Positions 34,939 through 44,286 are shown, counted from the first letter of the stretch. The stretch: 64,000 nt of DNA from Streptomyces sp. cg36 (GCF_041080675.1 NZ_CP163520.1:6014001-6078000); one strand, 5' to 3'. Notes: generated by a model not told the origin, from the letters alone. Program-made: numbers and translations.

Positions 34939-35456
34939 CGCCCCTTTTTGGGCCCGGAGTTCGTCTGCGGGCCGGTGGGGGCCGCTCGCGCAGTTCCCCG
35001 CGCCCCTTTCGGCCCGGAGTTTGTCTGCGGGCTGTCTCCAACTGGTCGCGCAGTTCCCCGCGCCCCTCAAATGCGCCCCTTCGGGGCGCCCCGAAGGGGC
35101 GCGGGGAACTGCGCGAGCAACTCGCCACGGTCCGCAGGTGGACGGCGGCCGGTTTTTAGGGGCGCGGGGAACTGCGCGAGCAACTCGCCACGGTCCGCAG
35201 GTGGACGGCGGCCGGTCTTTTGGGGCGCGGGGAACTGCGCGAGCAACTCGCCACGGTCCGCAGGCGGGCGGCGGCCGGTCTTTTGGGGGCGCGGGGAACT
35301 GCGCGAGTGGCCCCCACCGGGCCGCAGGTGGAGGGCGGCCCCCCAGGGGCAAGGGAGTTGGGGTGGGCGACACCCCGTGTTGGCGCGGGGTTCGCCCGCC
35401 CCCGGGACCCTGGCCGCGCCCCCCGCCCTCTCCGCACCCCCGTCAGGAGACCCGCG
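34939..35456. repeat. Array of a 63-bp Streptomyces-type repeat in both orientations
   Basis: Six copies of a 22-bp core (starting GGGGCGCGGGGAACTGCG) fill this 518-bp gap. Two are inverted (34985-35006; 35045-35066, one mismatch) and four direct (starting at 35096, 35159, 35222, 35286) with 63, 63 and 64 bp period; the last is decayed after the core. Hairpins at 35073-35089 and 35087-35101 separate the two orientations. ORFs through the array give 21-residue repeats and are not genes. The remaining 120 bp before 35457 hold nothing recognisable except the Shine-Dalgarno of the next gene. Confidence 0.9.
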
Positions 35457-36896
35457 ATGTCGCTCAGCCGCAGGGAGTTCGCCAGGAATTCCGCCCTCAC
35501 CGGCGCCGGAGTCGCCCTCACCGGCACGGTCGGCGCGCTGGCCACGGCGCCCGGCGCCCTCGCCGCCGAGGAGTACGGCCCGGCCGGGCACGGGCACCCC
35601 CACGAGCCGGGCTACGGCCCCCTGCTGCCCGACCCGAAGGGCGTACTCGCCCTGCCGAAGGGCTTCTCGTACCGGATCGTCACCCACAGCGGCGTCACCA
35701 GGCTGGAGTCCGGCGAGACGACCCCCTCCAACCACGACGGCACCGCCGCCTTCGAGGGCGCGCGCGGGGCGGTCCTGCTGGTCAACAACCACGAGCTGAA
35801 GGGCCCGCGCCAGAACTGGCCGCACCCGGTGCCGCTCACCGAGGGGCTGGTGTACGACCCGGCCGCGTCCGGCGGCTGCACGGTCGTCGAGGTGCGCCCG
35901 CACGGCGGCCCGGTCGCCGAGTGGGTCGGCATCGCGGGCACCTCCACCAACTGCGCGGGCGGCGCCACCCCTTGGGGCACCTGGCTGACCTGCGAGGAGA
36001 CCGAGGACCGTGCCGGGTTCAACGGGATGACCAAGGACCACGGCTACGTCTTCGAGGTCGACCCCCACGACCGGCGCGCCAACCGCGCCCCGCGCCCGGT
36101 CAAGGCGCTCGGCCGGTACGCCCACGAGGCCGTGGTCGTCGACCCCCGGCGCGGCCACCTCTACCTCACCGAGGACGCCTCCGGCCCCAACGGCCTCCTC
36201 TACCGCTGGACCCCGCCGCACGGCTTCAAGCACGGCCGGGGCCGCCTGCGCACCCTCGCCGACGACGCCGGGGTGCTCCAGGCCACCCGCTGCTTCGACA
36301 CGGGCGGCCGGTTCGTGGACGACCTCTCGCGCGCCACGAGGACCGGCACGGTGTACGGGGTGGACTGGGTCGACGTGCCCGACCGCGACGCCCGCACCAC
36401 CTCCGTGCGCAAGCAGTTCACCGGCGAGCAGGTCACCCGCGCCCGCAAGCTGGAGGGCATGTGGTGGGGCGACGGCGGCGCGTACCTCGTCTCCTCGTAC
36501 GCCCGGGACGAGTCCCCGGTGCCCCACGACGGCCAGGTGTGGTTCTACGACCCGCGCCGCCGGACCCTCACCCTGAAGGTGCTGCTCGGCGTCAACCCGG
36601 ACCCCGGCGCGGACGGCGCGTTCGACGGCCCGGACAACATCACGGTCTCCCCGTACGGCGGTCTGGTCATCGCCGAGGACGGCGAGGGCGTGCAGCACCT
36701 GTTCGGCGCCACCGACTCCGGCCGCACCTACCCGATCGCCCGCAACGAGCTCAACCAGGGCACCGAACAGGAGCCGGAGTACAGCGAGTTCACCGGGGTG
36801 ACCTTCTCGCCCGACGGCCACACCCTGTTCGCGAACATCCAGGAACCGGGCATCATGCTGGCCATCACCGGCCCCTGGCGCCGCCAGCCCCGCTAG
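35457..36896 (+). CDS. PhoX-like (DUF839) Tat-exported protein
   Basis: A 479-residue protein with a Tat signal: SRREFARNSALTGAG, then a hydrophobic stretch, and cleavage near GALAAEEY. The mature part matches the PhoX/DUF839 family, with LLVNNHEL, GGCTVVEV, WLTCEET, LYLTEDAS, EGMWWGDGG and PDNITVSPYGGL. PhoX enzymes are calcium/iron alkaline phosphatases; several actinobacterial relatives lack proven activity. ATG at 35457 after AGGAGA. It comes directly after the repeat array and is convergent with the kinase pair. A phosphate-scavenging role is plausible. Confidence 0.87.
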   Translation: MSLSRREFARNSALTGAGVALTGTVGALATAPGALAAEEYGPAGHGHPHEPGYGPLLPDPKGVLALPKGFSYRIVTHSGVTRLESGETTPSNHDGTAAFEGARGAVLLVNNHELKGPRQNWPHPVPLTEGLVYDPAASGGCTVVEVRPHGGPVAEWVGIAGTSTNCAGGATPWGTWLTCEETEDRAGFNGMTKDHGYVFEVDPHDRRANRAPRPVKALGRYAHEAVVVDPRRGHLYLTEDASGPNGLLYRWTPPHGFKHGRGRLRTLADDAGVLQATRCFDTGGRFVDDLSRATRTGTVYGVDWVDVPDRDARTTSVRKQFTGEQVTRARKLEGMWWGDGGAYLVSSYARDESPVPHDGQVWFYDPRRRTLTLKVLLGVNPDPGADGAFDGPDNITVSPYGGLVIAEDGEGVQHLFGATDSGRTYPIARNELNQGTEQEPEYSEFTGVTFSPDGHTLFANIQEPGIMLAITGPWRRQPR

Positions 36897-36924
36897 GCCC
36901 GCTCCGGGCCGGGGGCCGCGCCCG

Positions 36925-39162
36925 TCAGACCGGCCCGTCGTACGCCCGTATCGCCTCCGTGCCGATACGGGCGTACCAGCCCGTCGCGTCCGCCGCGAGC
37001 CCGCTCACCCGGTCCGGGAGCGTGCGGGCCGTCCGGGCGCGGCCGTCGGCCAGGCGCAGGGCGGTGCAGACGGCGCCCGCCGCCGCGTACACCGTGGGGC
37101 CCGCCACCACCGGCGGGAGCTGGGCGACCCCGCCGCCCACCCGCGCGCTCCAGCGGACCCGGCCGCTCGCCGCCGCCAGCGCCTCCAGGGTGTCCGCGTC
37201 GCGCCAGTGCAGCAGCAGGCCGCCGCCGGTCACCGGCGCGCGGGCCCCGCCGAGCCGTCCGGGCCAGCTCACGTCCAGACCGACGGTCGGCCGCGACCAG
37301 CGGCGGCGCACGTCGTCGGGCGCGAACCCGTACAGCCGGTCCCCGGCGGCCAGCAGCAGGGTGCCCGCCACCGGGGCGAGCGCGGTCGCGCCCGCCGGCA
37401 GCCCCACCCCCTCCAACTGGCCCCCGCCCTTGACCACTTGCCCGTCCCCGGCCCCGAGCAGCACCACCCGGCCCGCCGTGGTGAGCAGCGCGAACCGGTC
37501 CGCCGACGCACACAGCGCGAGCACCGCCCCGTCGGCCCCGGTCGGCGCGTACGTCCAGCGCGTCACCCCGTCCGCCACGCCCGCGCAGACCACCGGACCG
37601 TACTGGCCGGGCGCGGGGGCCAGCAGCAGGGCCCCGCCGAGCACGGCGGGCGGCGCGGTGGCCGGGCCAGGCGGACGGCTCCAGCGCACCCGGCCGGTCG
37701 CCGGGTCCAGGGCCCGCACGGCGCTGGTGGTGGACGTGGCGGCGTACGAGCCGATCAGCAGCCCGCCCGCCGAGGTGAACCAGCCGGGCACGGAGGCGGG
37801 GCGCGGAGGCGCCAGCCGCAGGGCGCCGTCGGACAGGCGGACGGCGGGCAGCCCCAGGTCCGGCGCCAGCAGCAGCGGGCCGGACACCCCCCACCGGCCG
37901 CCGACCCCGTCGGACGCCCGCCGCCAGCCGACCGCGCCGTCCCCGGCAGCCCGCGCCTCCACCACACCGGTGGCCGGGGATGCCGAGTCGGTGCCGTGGA
38001 CCAGCAGCGAGGACCCCGTCGCCAGCATCGCCCGCACCGCCCCGGGGCCGGGCTCCAGGGTCCAGCGGGTCCCGTCCCGCCCGGCGCGCACCACCGGCCG
38101 CCGGCCCGTCCCGGACTCCGGGCCCGGGTGCGAGGGCCGCAGCACCGCGTACGCGAACAGCCCGGCCAGTCCCGCCCCGCCGGCCAGCAGCAGCCCGCGC
38201 CGGGCCGTCTCGCGGCGGTGTCCGGTCTCCGAGGCCGCGGGCGGCGGCCCGGTCCCGGCGGGCGGGGGAGCGTCGGCGGGCTCCGGGACCGGCTCGTCGG
38301 TGAGGACCAGCGAGCGCACCGGCTCCTCGCGCCACCACAGCGGCGGCCGGGGGTCGCGCAGCGCCCGCAGCACGGTCCGCACGGTCGGCCGGGACGCGGG
38401 GTCCTTGTCCAGGCAGCGCGCCACCACGTCGCGCAGTCCCGCCGTGCGCGAGACACCGGCCAGGTCCGGCTCCTCGTGGACGGCCCGGAACAGCAGGACC
38501 GCCACCGCGCCGGTGCCGAAAGGATCGCGGCCGGTCGCCGCGTACGCCAGCACCGCGCCCAGGGCGAACACATCGGCGGCGGCCGTGGCCGGCGGCCCGT
38601 CCCCGGCGATGAGTTCGGGTGCAAGATAGCCCGGGGTGCCCAGCGTCGAGCCCGCCTCGGTGAGGCCGCCGCGCCCCACCGCGCGGGCGATGCCGAAGTC
38701 GATGACCCGCGGCCCGTCCGCCGTCACCAGCACGTTGGAGGGTTTGAGGTCGCGGTGGACCAGGCCCGCCGCGTGGATCCGGGTGAGGGCCTCGGCGAGG
38801 GCCGAGCCGAGCGCCCGTACCGCCGCCGGGCGCAGGGCGCCGCTCCGGGCCACCGCCCGGCTCAGCGTCACGCCCGGCAGGAACGCCGTCGCCAGCCACG
38901 GCACCGCGGAGTCCGGGTCGGCGTCCAGGACGGCCGCCGTGTGCGCGCCGGTCACCGCCCGGGCCGCCGCCGCCTCGCGCCGGAACCGCTCCCGGTAGTG
39001 CGGGTCGTCCGCGAGGTGGGCGTGGACGGTCTTCACCGCCACCAGGCGCCCGCCGGGCGTGCGCCCCAGGTACACCTGCCCCATGCCGCCCGCGCCCAGC
39101 CTGCCCAGCAGCCGGATCCCGCCCAGCGCGCGGGGGTCGCCGGGAAGCAGCGGGTCGCTCAC
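36925..39162 (-). CDS. Ser/Thr protein kinase with C-terminal PQQ-type repeats (1)
   Basis: A 745-residue protein. The kinase domain (about 15-270) is complete: LGAGGMGQVYLG, VAVK, HRDLKPSNV, DFGIARA and GTPGYLAPE. A twin-arginine then a hydrophobic segment (ARRGLLLAGGAGLAG, about residue 320) precede a long C-terminal domain with repeated motifs like VRWSRPPG and LDPATGRVRW, typical of PQQ-like beta-propellers. The GTG start overlaps the stop of the upstream kinase gene in GTGA, so both are made together. The C-terminal part probably senses something outside the membrane; ligand unknown. Confidence 0.87.
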   Translation of the reverse strand: MSDPLLPGDPRALGGIRLLGRLGAGGMGQVYLGRTPGGRLVAVKTVHAHLADDPHYRERFRREAAAARAVTGAHTAAVLDADPDSAVPWLATAFLPGVTLSRAVARSGALRPAAVRALGSALAEALTRIHAAGLVHRDLKPSNVLVTADGPRVIDFGIARAVGRGGLTEAGSTLGTPGYLAPELIAGDGPPATAAADVFALGAVLAYAATGRDPFGTGAVAVLLFRAVHEEPDLAGVSRTAGLRDVVARCLDKDPASRPTVRTVLRALRDPRPPLWWREEPVRSLVLTDEPVPEPADAPPPAGTGPPPAASETGHRRETARRGLLLAGGAGLAGLFAYAVLRPSHPGPESGTGRRPVVRAGRDGTRWTLEPGPGAVRAMLATGSSLLVHGTDSASPATGVVEARAAGDGAVGWRRASDGVGGRWGVSGPLLLAPDLGLPAVRLSDGALRLAPPRPASVPGWFTSAGGLLIGSYAATSTTSAVRALDPATGRVRWSRPPGPATAPPAVLGGALLLAPAPGQYGPVVCAGVADGVTRWTYAPTGADGAVLALCASADRFALLTTAGRVVLLGAGDGQVVKGGGQLEGVGLPAGATALAPVAGTLLLAAGDRLYGFAPDDVRRRWSRPTVGLDVSWPGRLGGARAPVTGGGLLLHWRDADTLEALAAASGRVRWSARVGGGVAQLPPVVAGPTVYAAAGAVCTALRLADGRARTARTLPDRVSGLAADATGWYARIGTEAIRAYDGPV

Positions 39163-41411
39163 ACCGGGCCGTCCGGGCCGTGGAACGTGGTGAGGACCGT
39201 ACCGACGAAGACGTGCACCAGGGAGCCCCCGGCGGCGGCGCGCAGCTCGCCGGTGCCCGTGAAGGGCGCGGCCCACGCCGTCTCGCCCGTCGCCGGGTCC
39301 AGGGCGTGCACGCCCCACTTCGGCCCGCCCAGGGCGGGCTGGTCGGTGCCCGGCTCCGGGCCGGTGGCGTAGAGCCGTCCGTCCGCGAGCAGCGGCGGCT
39401 CCTCGGCGTCCCCGCCCAGCCGGGCCACGTCCGTGCGCAGCCAGCGGGTCCGGCCGGTGGCCGCGTCCAGGGCGCTGATCTCGGCGTACGAACCGGCGTG
39501 CACCAGGCCGCCGGTGGCCCTCGGGGTCACCGAGACGGAGTCGGTGACGCCCCGGGACCAGAGGGTGGTCCCGGTCGCCAGCTCCACGGCGCCGACCGCC
39601 TGGCCGAGCGCGAAGTAGCCGGTGCCCGAGGCGCCGGGGTGGGCGTCGGGGCGGGCCGCGCCGCCGGGTATGGCCGCCTCCTGGCCGCCGTCGGCGGCCC
39701 GCAGGACGAACAGGGGCTCGCGCGAGCGCGGGTCGGGCCGCCCGGAGCCGTCCGGGCCGCCGTGGGCGGAGGCGGCGATCGCGAACCGGCCGCCCGCGTA
39801 CCGCAGCGCGGTCACCGCGCCCGAGGTCCCCTCGTGGTACCAGAGCCCGCGCCCGGTGGCCGCGTCGTAGCCGTAGGCCCGCCAGGGCTTGCGCCCCTCG
39901 GTGCGCAGCGACCACTGGTCGTACGACGCGTACGTGACCAGGCAGACCACACCGTCCCCGGTCGCCAGCACCGCGCGGGTGCCGTCGAGTTCGGCGGTTC
40001 CCGGCAGCGGCGAGGTGCGCGGGCGCAGTCCGTCCGGGACGGCGCCGCGGGTCTCCCAGCGGACATCGCCGGTGGCCGCGTCGAGGGCGGCCAGGGTCGG
40101 GGCCATGCCGAGCGCGGTGCGCACGACGTGGACGGTGTCCGCGCCGTCCGGCACGACCTGGCCCGTGTCCCGGGCGTCCCGCTGCCAGCGGACCGCGCCG
40201 GTCGCCGGGTCCAGCCGGGTCAGGGAGGCGGTGTCGTGGACGTAGAGGGCGTCGCCGTGGCGCAGCAGGGAGCCGCCGTACTGGGTGGCGCCGAGCTCCC
40301 GCGTCCACAGCGTCCGGCCGCGCGGCCGGGCCGCTGTCCGGGCCGGGGCCGCGGCGGCCCGGCCGCCGTCCCCGTCGAGCGCCACGGCCGCCGAGACCCC
40401 GGCCGCGGCGACGGCGCCCGAGGCCGACCAGAACAGGAAGCGCCGCCGGGAGGCGCCCGGGGCCGGGCCGTTCTCCCCGCCCGGGGGCTCCTCGGGGGCG
40501 GGCCCCGCCTCGATCAGCTCGTCGGTGGCCTCCTCGTGCCGCCGGATCAGGGCGGTGACCTGCTCCTCCTCCCACCACGGCGTGGGCTCGCCACGCGCGG
40601 CGCACCAGGTGAGGACCTCGGCCGCGGTGGGCCGGTCGGCCGGGTCGCGGGCCAGGCACCGGCCGAGGAACTCCCGCCACTCGGGCCCCGGCAGCCCGTC
40701 CAGGTCCGGCTCCTCGTGCAGGGTGCGGTGGAGGACCTCGGGGGCGCTGCCCGCGCCGAACGGATTGCGGCCGGTGACGCAGAGCGCCAGCAGGGCGCCG
40801 AGCGCGAACACATCGGCGGGCGGGCCCGGTTCGGCGTCCCGGGCCAGCTGCTCGGGCGCGATGAACCCGGGGGAGCCGACGATCTCGCCGCTGCCGGTGA
40901 GGGCGTCGCCCTCACCGACGCCCTTGGCGATCCCGAAGTCGATGACCTTGGGCCCGTCCCGGGTGACGATCACATGGGCGGGCTTGAGGTCGCGGTGGAC
41001 CAGCCGCGCGCGGTGCACGGTGGTCAGCGCCTCCGCCAACAGGGCGCCCAGGGCGGCCAGTTGGGGCGCGCTGAGCGGCCCGAGCGCGGAGACGGCCTCG
41101 GCGAGGGACGGGCCCGCGCAGTACGCCTGGGCCAGCCACGGCGGCTCCGCCTCCGGGTCGGCCGCCAGCACCCCGGCGGTGTACGGCCCGTCCACGGCCC
41201 GCGCCGCCGCCACCTCCCGGCGGAACCGCTCGCGGAACCGCGGATCCGCCGCCAGCCGGGGGTGGACCGTCTTCAGCGCCACCAGCCGCCCGGACGCGGA
41301 CCGGGCGAGGTGCACCTGGCCCATCCCGCCCTCGCCGAGCAGCGCGACGAGCCGGTACCCGCCGATCTCCCGCACCCCGCCTCCAGCCCCAAGTCCCTCT
41401 GCCGTCACCAT
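39159..41411 (-). CDS. Ser/Thr protein kinase with C-terminal PQQ-type repeats (2)
   Basis: A 750-residue paralogue of the next gene in the operon. The kinase domain (about 18-275) has LGEGGMGQVHLAR, VALK, DFGIAKG and GFIAPEQ, but the catalytic loop reads HRDLKPAHV, with His where kinases have the metal-binding Asn. Near residue 320 SRRRFLF leads into a hydrophobic segment, a good match to the Tat consensus. The C-terminal 390 residues carry PQQ-propeller repeats (LDPATGAVRWQRD, ALDAATGDVRWE, LDPATGETAW). The ATG at 41411 has a weak Shine-Dalgarno. First gene of the kinase pair. Confidence 0.87.
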   Translation of the reverse strand: MVTAEGLGAGGGVREIGGYRLVALLGEGGMGQVHLARSASGRLVALKTVHPRLAADPRFRERFRREVAAARAVDGPYTAGVLAADPEAEPPWLAQAYCAGPSLAEAVSALGPLSAPQLAALGALLAEALTTVHRARLVHRDLKPAHVIVTRDGPKVIDFGIAKGVGEGDALTGSGEIVGSPGFIAPEQLARDAEPGPPADVFALGALLALCVTGRNPFGAGSAPEVLHRTLHEEPDLDGLPGPEWREFLGRCLARDPADRPTAAEVLTWCAARGEPTPWWEEEQVTALIRRHEEATDELIEAGPAPEEPPGGENGPAPGASRRRFLFWSASGAVAAAGVSAAVALDGDGGRAAAAPARTAARPRGRTLWTRELGATQYGGSLLRHGDALYVHDTASLTRLDPATGAVRWQRDARDTGQVVPDGADTVHVVRTALGMAPTLAALDAATGDVRWETRGAVPDGLRPRTSPLPGTAELDGTRAVLATGDGVVCLVTYASYDQWSLRTEGRKPWRAYGYDAATGRGLWYHEGTSGAVTALRYAGGRFAIAASAHGGPDGSGRPDPRSREPLFVLRAADGGQEAAIPGGAARPDAHPGASGTGYFALGQAVGAVELATGTTLWSRGVTDSVSVTPRATGGLVHAGSYAEISALDAATGRTRWLRTDVARLGGDAEEPPLLADGRLYATGPEPGTDQPALGGPKWGVHALDPATGETAWAAPFTGTGELRAAAGGSLVHVFVGTVLTTFHGPDGPV

Positions 41412-41580
41412 GTGCGACGCAGGCGGCGCGCCGGTCGGTTGCGCGTCCGAACGGTGGGCCGGACCACACTGTGGGGTGCGGGAGATCGGCGCGTCCAGTA
41501 CGCCTCCCCACCGGCGCGGGGACCCCCGCCGCCCGGCGCCCGGACCGGGGCCGGGCGGGCCCTCGCGCGAGGCCGGGCGA

Positions 41581-42798
41581 TCAGGCCCGGGTCAGCACCA
41601 GGCTCACGTTGTGGCCGCCGAACCCGAAGGAGTTGGCCAGGGCCGCGTCCCACGCGCCGGTGCGGTTCTCGCCCGCCACCACGTCGAGGGCGACCTCCGG
41701 GTCGAGCCGCTCCAGATTGCGGGTGGCCGGGACGGTGCCCTCGTACAGGGCGAGCAGCGCCGCCATCGCGCCGACCGCGCCGGAGGCGCCGAGCATGTGG
41801 CCGGTCATCGACTTGGTGGCGGTGACCACCGGATGCGTGCCGATCGCCCGCGCCACCGCCTGCGCCTCGGCGAGGTCACCGGACGGCGTCGAGGTGGCGT
41901 GGGCGTGGACCACGCCGATGTCGGCGGCCCCCAGCCGCGCGTCCGCCAGGGCCGACTCGATCGCCCGCACCTGCCCGGCCACGTCGGAGGCGGTGATGTG
42001 GTCGGCGCTGGACGTGACGGCCGCGCCCGCCACCGCCCCGTACACCCGCGCCTTCCGCGCCCGCGCGAACGAGGCGCGCTCCAGGACCAGTACGCCCGCG
42101 CCCTCGCCCATCACGAATCCGCTGCGGTCCGCGTCGAACGGCCGGGACGCCGCCTCGGGGTCGCTCTCCCGCGGCGACAGCGCCTTCATCTGCGCGAACG
42201 CGGCCAGCGTGAACGGGTGCAGACACGCCTCCGTGCCGCCCGCGACCACCACGTCCGCCCGGCCCGCGCGGATCAGGTCGAGCCCCATCGCGACGGCCTC
42301 GGCCCCGGACGCGCAGGCGCTCACCGGGGTGCGCGCCCCGCCCCGCGCGCCGAGGTCCATGGAGACCCAGGCGGCCGGGCCGTTGGGCATCAGCATGGGG
42401 ACCGCGTACGGGGAGAGCCTGCGGGCGCCGCTCTTCTCATAGGTGTCGTCCTGGCCCAGCGTGGTCAGGACGCCGCCGGTGCCGGTGCCGATCACCACGG
42501 CCAGCCGCTCCGGCGCCACCTCCGGGGCGCCCGCGTCCCGCCATGCCTCGCGGGAGCCGATCAGCGCCAGTTGTTCACATCGATCAAGCCGGCGGGCCTC
42601 CACCCGGTCCAGCAGGGACGCCGGGTCGACGGGCAGCCCGGCGGCGACCGAGACCGGCAGCCCGGCCGCCCACTCCTCGGTGAGCAGGGTGGCCCCGGAC
42701 CGGCCGCTCAGCAGTCCGGACCAGGTGGACGCGGTGTCGATGCCCACGGGGGTGATCGCGCCGAGCCCGGTCACCAGTACCTCTTCTTGATCACTCAT
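41581..42798 (-). CDS. FabF-type 3-oxoacyl-ACP synthase
   Basis: A 405-residue ketosynthase of KAS II type. The catalytic triad is intact: Cys in VSACASGAEAV, His in HAHATSTPSGD and His in TKSMTGHMLGASGA; the terminal NSFGFGGHN is present. It condenses malonyl-ACP with an acyl-ACP. No acyl carrier protein, FabH or ketoreductase lies nearby, so it acts either as a spare housekeeping FabF or in a special lipid or polyketide reaction. ATG at 42798. It stands alone between the kinases and a TerD gene. Confidence 0.88.
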   Translation of the reverse strand: MSDQEEVLVTGLGAITPVGIDTASTWSGLLSGRSGATLLTEEWAAGLPVSVAAGLPVDPASLLDRVEARRLDRCEQLALIGSREAWRDAGAPEVAPERLAVVIGTGTGGVLTTLGQDDTYEKSGARRLSPYAVPMLMPNGPAAWVSMDLGARGGARTPVSACASGAEAVAMGLDLIRAGRADVVVAGGTEACLHPFTLAAFAQMKALSPRESDPEAASRPFDADRSGFVMGEGAGVLVLERASFARARKARVYGAVAGAAVTSSADHITASDVAGQVRAIESALADARLGAADIGVVHAHATSTPSGDLAEAQAVARAIGTHPVVTATKSMTGHMLGASGAVGAMAALLALYEGTVPATRNLERLDPEVALDVVAGENRTGAWDAALANSFGFGGHNVSLVLTRA

Positions 42799-43028
42799 GA
42801 CCTCGACCCTGCCAGGCGGGAACGGTCGCGCGGCAGGGTCGGAGGGGAGTGTTTTGTCCCTCGCCTGTTGTGGAGTTCCTCCAGTTTCACGAGTGAGCCG
42901 ACGCCGTCCCCGTACGCGGGAGCCCGGGTGCCGGGGCGCGCCGAGGGCCGGTCCCGGTACGCGCGAGGCCCGCCGCACCGCGCGGGGCGGGCGGCGGGCC
43001 TGGGCCGGCCGGGGCGGTCCCGCGGAGG

Positions 43029-44228
43029 TCAGAGCGCCTCGGCCGACGGCTTCACCATGCCGCGCACGGTCCGGGACTTCACGAAGTTCCCCAGCGCCGT
43101 CATCTCCCACTCGCCGGAGAACTGGCGGATCAGCTTCGCCATCATCACGCCGGTCTGCGGCTCGGCGCCGGTGAGGTCGAAGCGGACCAGCTCCTCGCCG
43201 GTCGCGGCGTCGATCAGCCGGCAGTACGCCTTGGCGACCTCGGTGAACTTCTGGCCGGAGAACGAGTTCACCGTGAAGACCAGGCCCGTCGCCTCGGCCG
43301 GGAGGCGGCCCAGGTCGACGACGATCACCTCGTCGTCGCCCGCGCCCTCGCCCGTGAGGTTGTCGCCGGAGTGCTTGACGGCGCCGCCCAGGATGGAGAG
43401 CTTGCCGAAGTAGCAGCTGTCCAGGTGGTTGCGCTGCGGGCCGTAGGCGATCACCGACGCGTCCAGGTCGATGCTCTTGCCGCGGAACGCGGGCTCCCAG
43501 CCGAGCCCCATCTTGACCTGGGAGAGCAGCGGGCGCCCGCCCTTGACCAGCGACACCGTCTGGTTCTTCTGGAGGCTCACCCGGCCCTTGTCCAGGTTGA
43601 TCTTCCCGCTGCCGGGGGCGGCGGCGGGCGCGGGCGGGGCGGCCGGGGGAGCGGCGGGCATCGGCGGCGCGGCCACGGGGGCGGGCTGGAGCGGCGCGGC
43701 GGGTGCCGGGGCGGCGGCCTGCGGCTCCTCCTCCACCGTGACGCCGAAGTCGGTGGCGATGCCCGCCAGCCCGTTGGCGTACCCCTGGCCGACCGCGCGG
43801 GCCTTCCAGGCGCCGCCGCGCAGATAGACCTCCATGACCACCAGCGCGGTCTCGCCGCCCAGGCCCGGCGGGGTGAAGGTGGCGATCACGCTGCCGTCGT
43901 CGGCGTTGCGCAGGGTGGCCGTGGGCTCGATGCCCTGGAAGGTCTGGCCCGCCGCGTCGGGGCTCGCGGTGACGACGATCTTCTCGATGCCGGGCGGCAC
44001 GGCCGCCGTGTCCACCACGATCGAGTCGGGCCCGGAGCCGCCGCCGGACCGGTAGGTGACACCGGGGCCCGACGGCTGGTTGTAGAAGATGAAGTCGTCG
44101 TCGGAGCGCACCTTGCCGTCGGCGGTGAGCAGCAGGCCCGACACGTCGAGCCGCACCGGGGCGGCGACGTCCACCGCCACTCGGGCGGTCGGGAGCGGAA
44201 GGTTCGAGCCAGGTGTCATTGCGGTCAT
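43029..44228 (-). CDS. Two-domain TerD-family stress protein
   Basis: A 399-residue cytoplasmic protein. Residues 1-165 form a TerD-like domain, with DDDFIFYNQPSGPG and MEVYLRGGAWKARAVGQGY. A Pro/Ala-rich linker (about 167-205) follows. The second TerD domain (205-395) has KGGRPLLSQVKMGLGWEP, YFGKLSILGGAVKHSGDN and GDDEVIVVDL. The acidic clusters fit calcium binding known in TerD. Such proteins are linked to tellurite and other stress resistance, and to development in streptomycetes. An ECF-type promoter (GGAAC-N18-GTT) lies directly before its ATG, supporting stress control. Confidence 0.88.
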   Translation of the reverse strand: MTAMTPGSNLPLPTARVAVDVAAPVRLDVSGLLLTADGKVRSDDDFIFYNQPSGPGVTYRSGGGSGPDSIVVDTAAVPPGIEKIVVTASPDAAGQTFQGIEPTATLRNADDGSVIATFTPPGLGGETALVVMEVYLRGGAWKARAVGQGYANGLAGIATDFGVTVEEEPQAAAPAPAAPLQPAPVAAPPMPAAPPAAPPAPAAAPGSGKINLDKGRVSLQKNQTVSLVKGGRPLLSQVKMGLGWEPAFRGKSIDLDASVIAYGPQRNHLDSCYFGKLSILGGAVKHSGDNLTGEGAGDDEVIVVDLGRLPAEATGLVFTVNSFSGQKFTEVAKAYCRLIDAATGEELVRFDLTGAEPQTGVMMAKLIRQFSGEWEMTALGNFVKSRTVRGMVKPSAEAL

Positions 44229-44236
44229 GTCCCGGG

Positions 44237-44262
44237 AACGAGCGGCGCCGCTTTACGGTTCC
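44237..44262 (-). promoter_or_regulatory. ECF-sigma-type promoter of the TerD gene
   Basis: On the minus strand GGAAC (44262-44258), 18 bases, then GTT (44239-44237). This fits the GGAAY-N18-GTT form used by sigma-R and related ECF factors. The predicted start would be within a few bases of the ATG at 44228. The spacer contains the perfect palindrome AGCGGCGCCGCT. Confidence 0.45.
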
Positions 44263-44286
44263 TTGAATGTCCCGCGAATCCCGGAT

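Noticed and set aside
31353..35159. 1268-codon ORF antisense to the nuclease gene
   Set aside because: It crosses the nuclease gene, an intergenic region and another gene; its length comes from lack of A/T-rich stops in high-GC DNA.
34948..35799. Repeat protein with 21-residue units in the 63-bp array
   Set aside because: The unit is an intergenic repeat whose period happens to be divisible by three; all frames are open and no start signal is present. The fourth period is 64 bp and breaks the frame.
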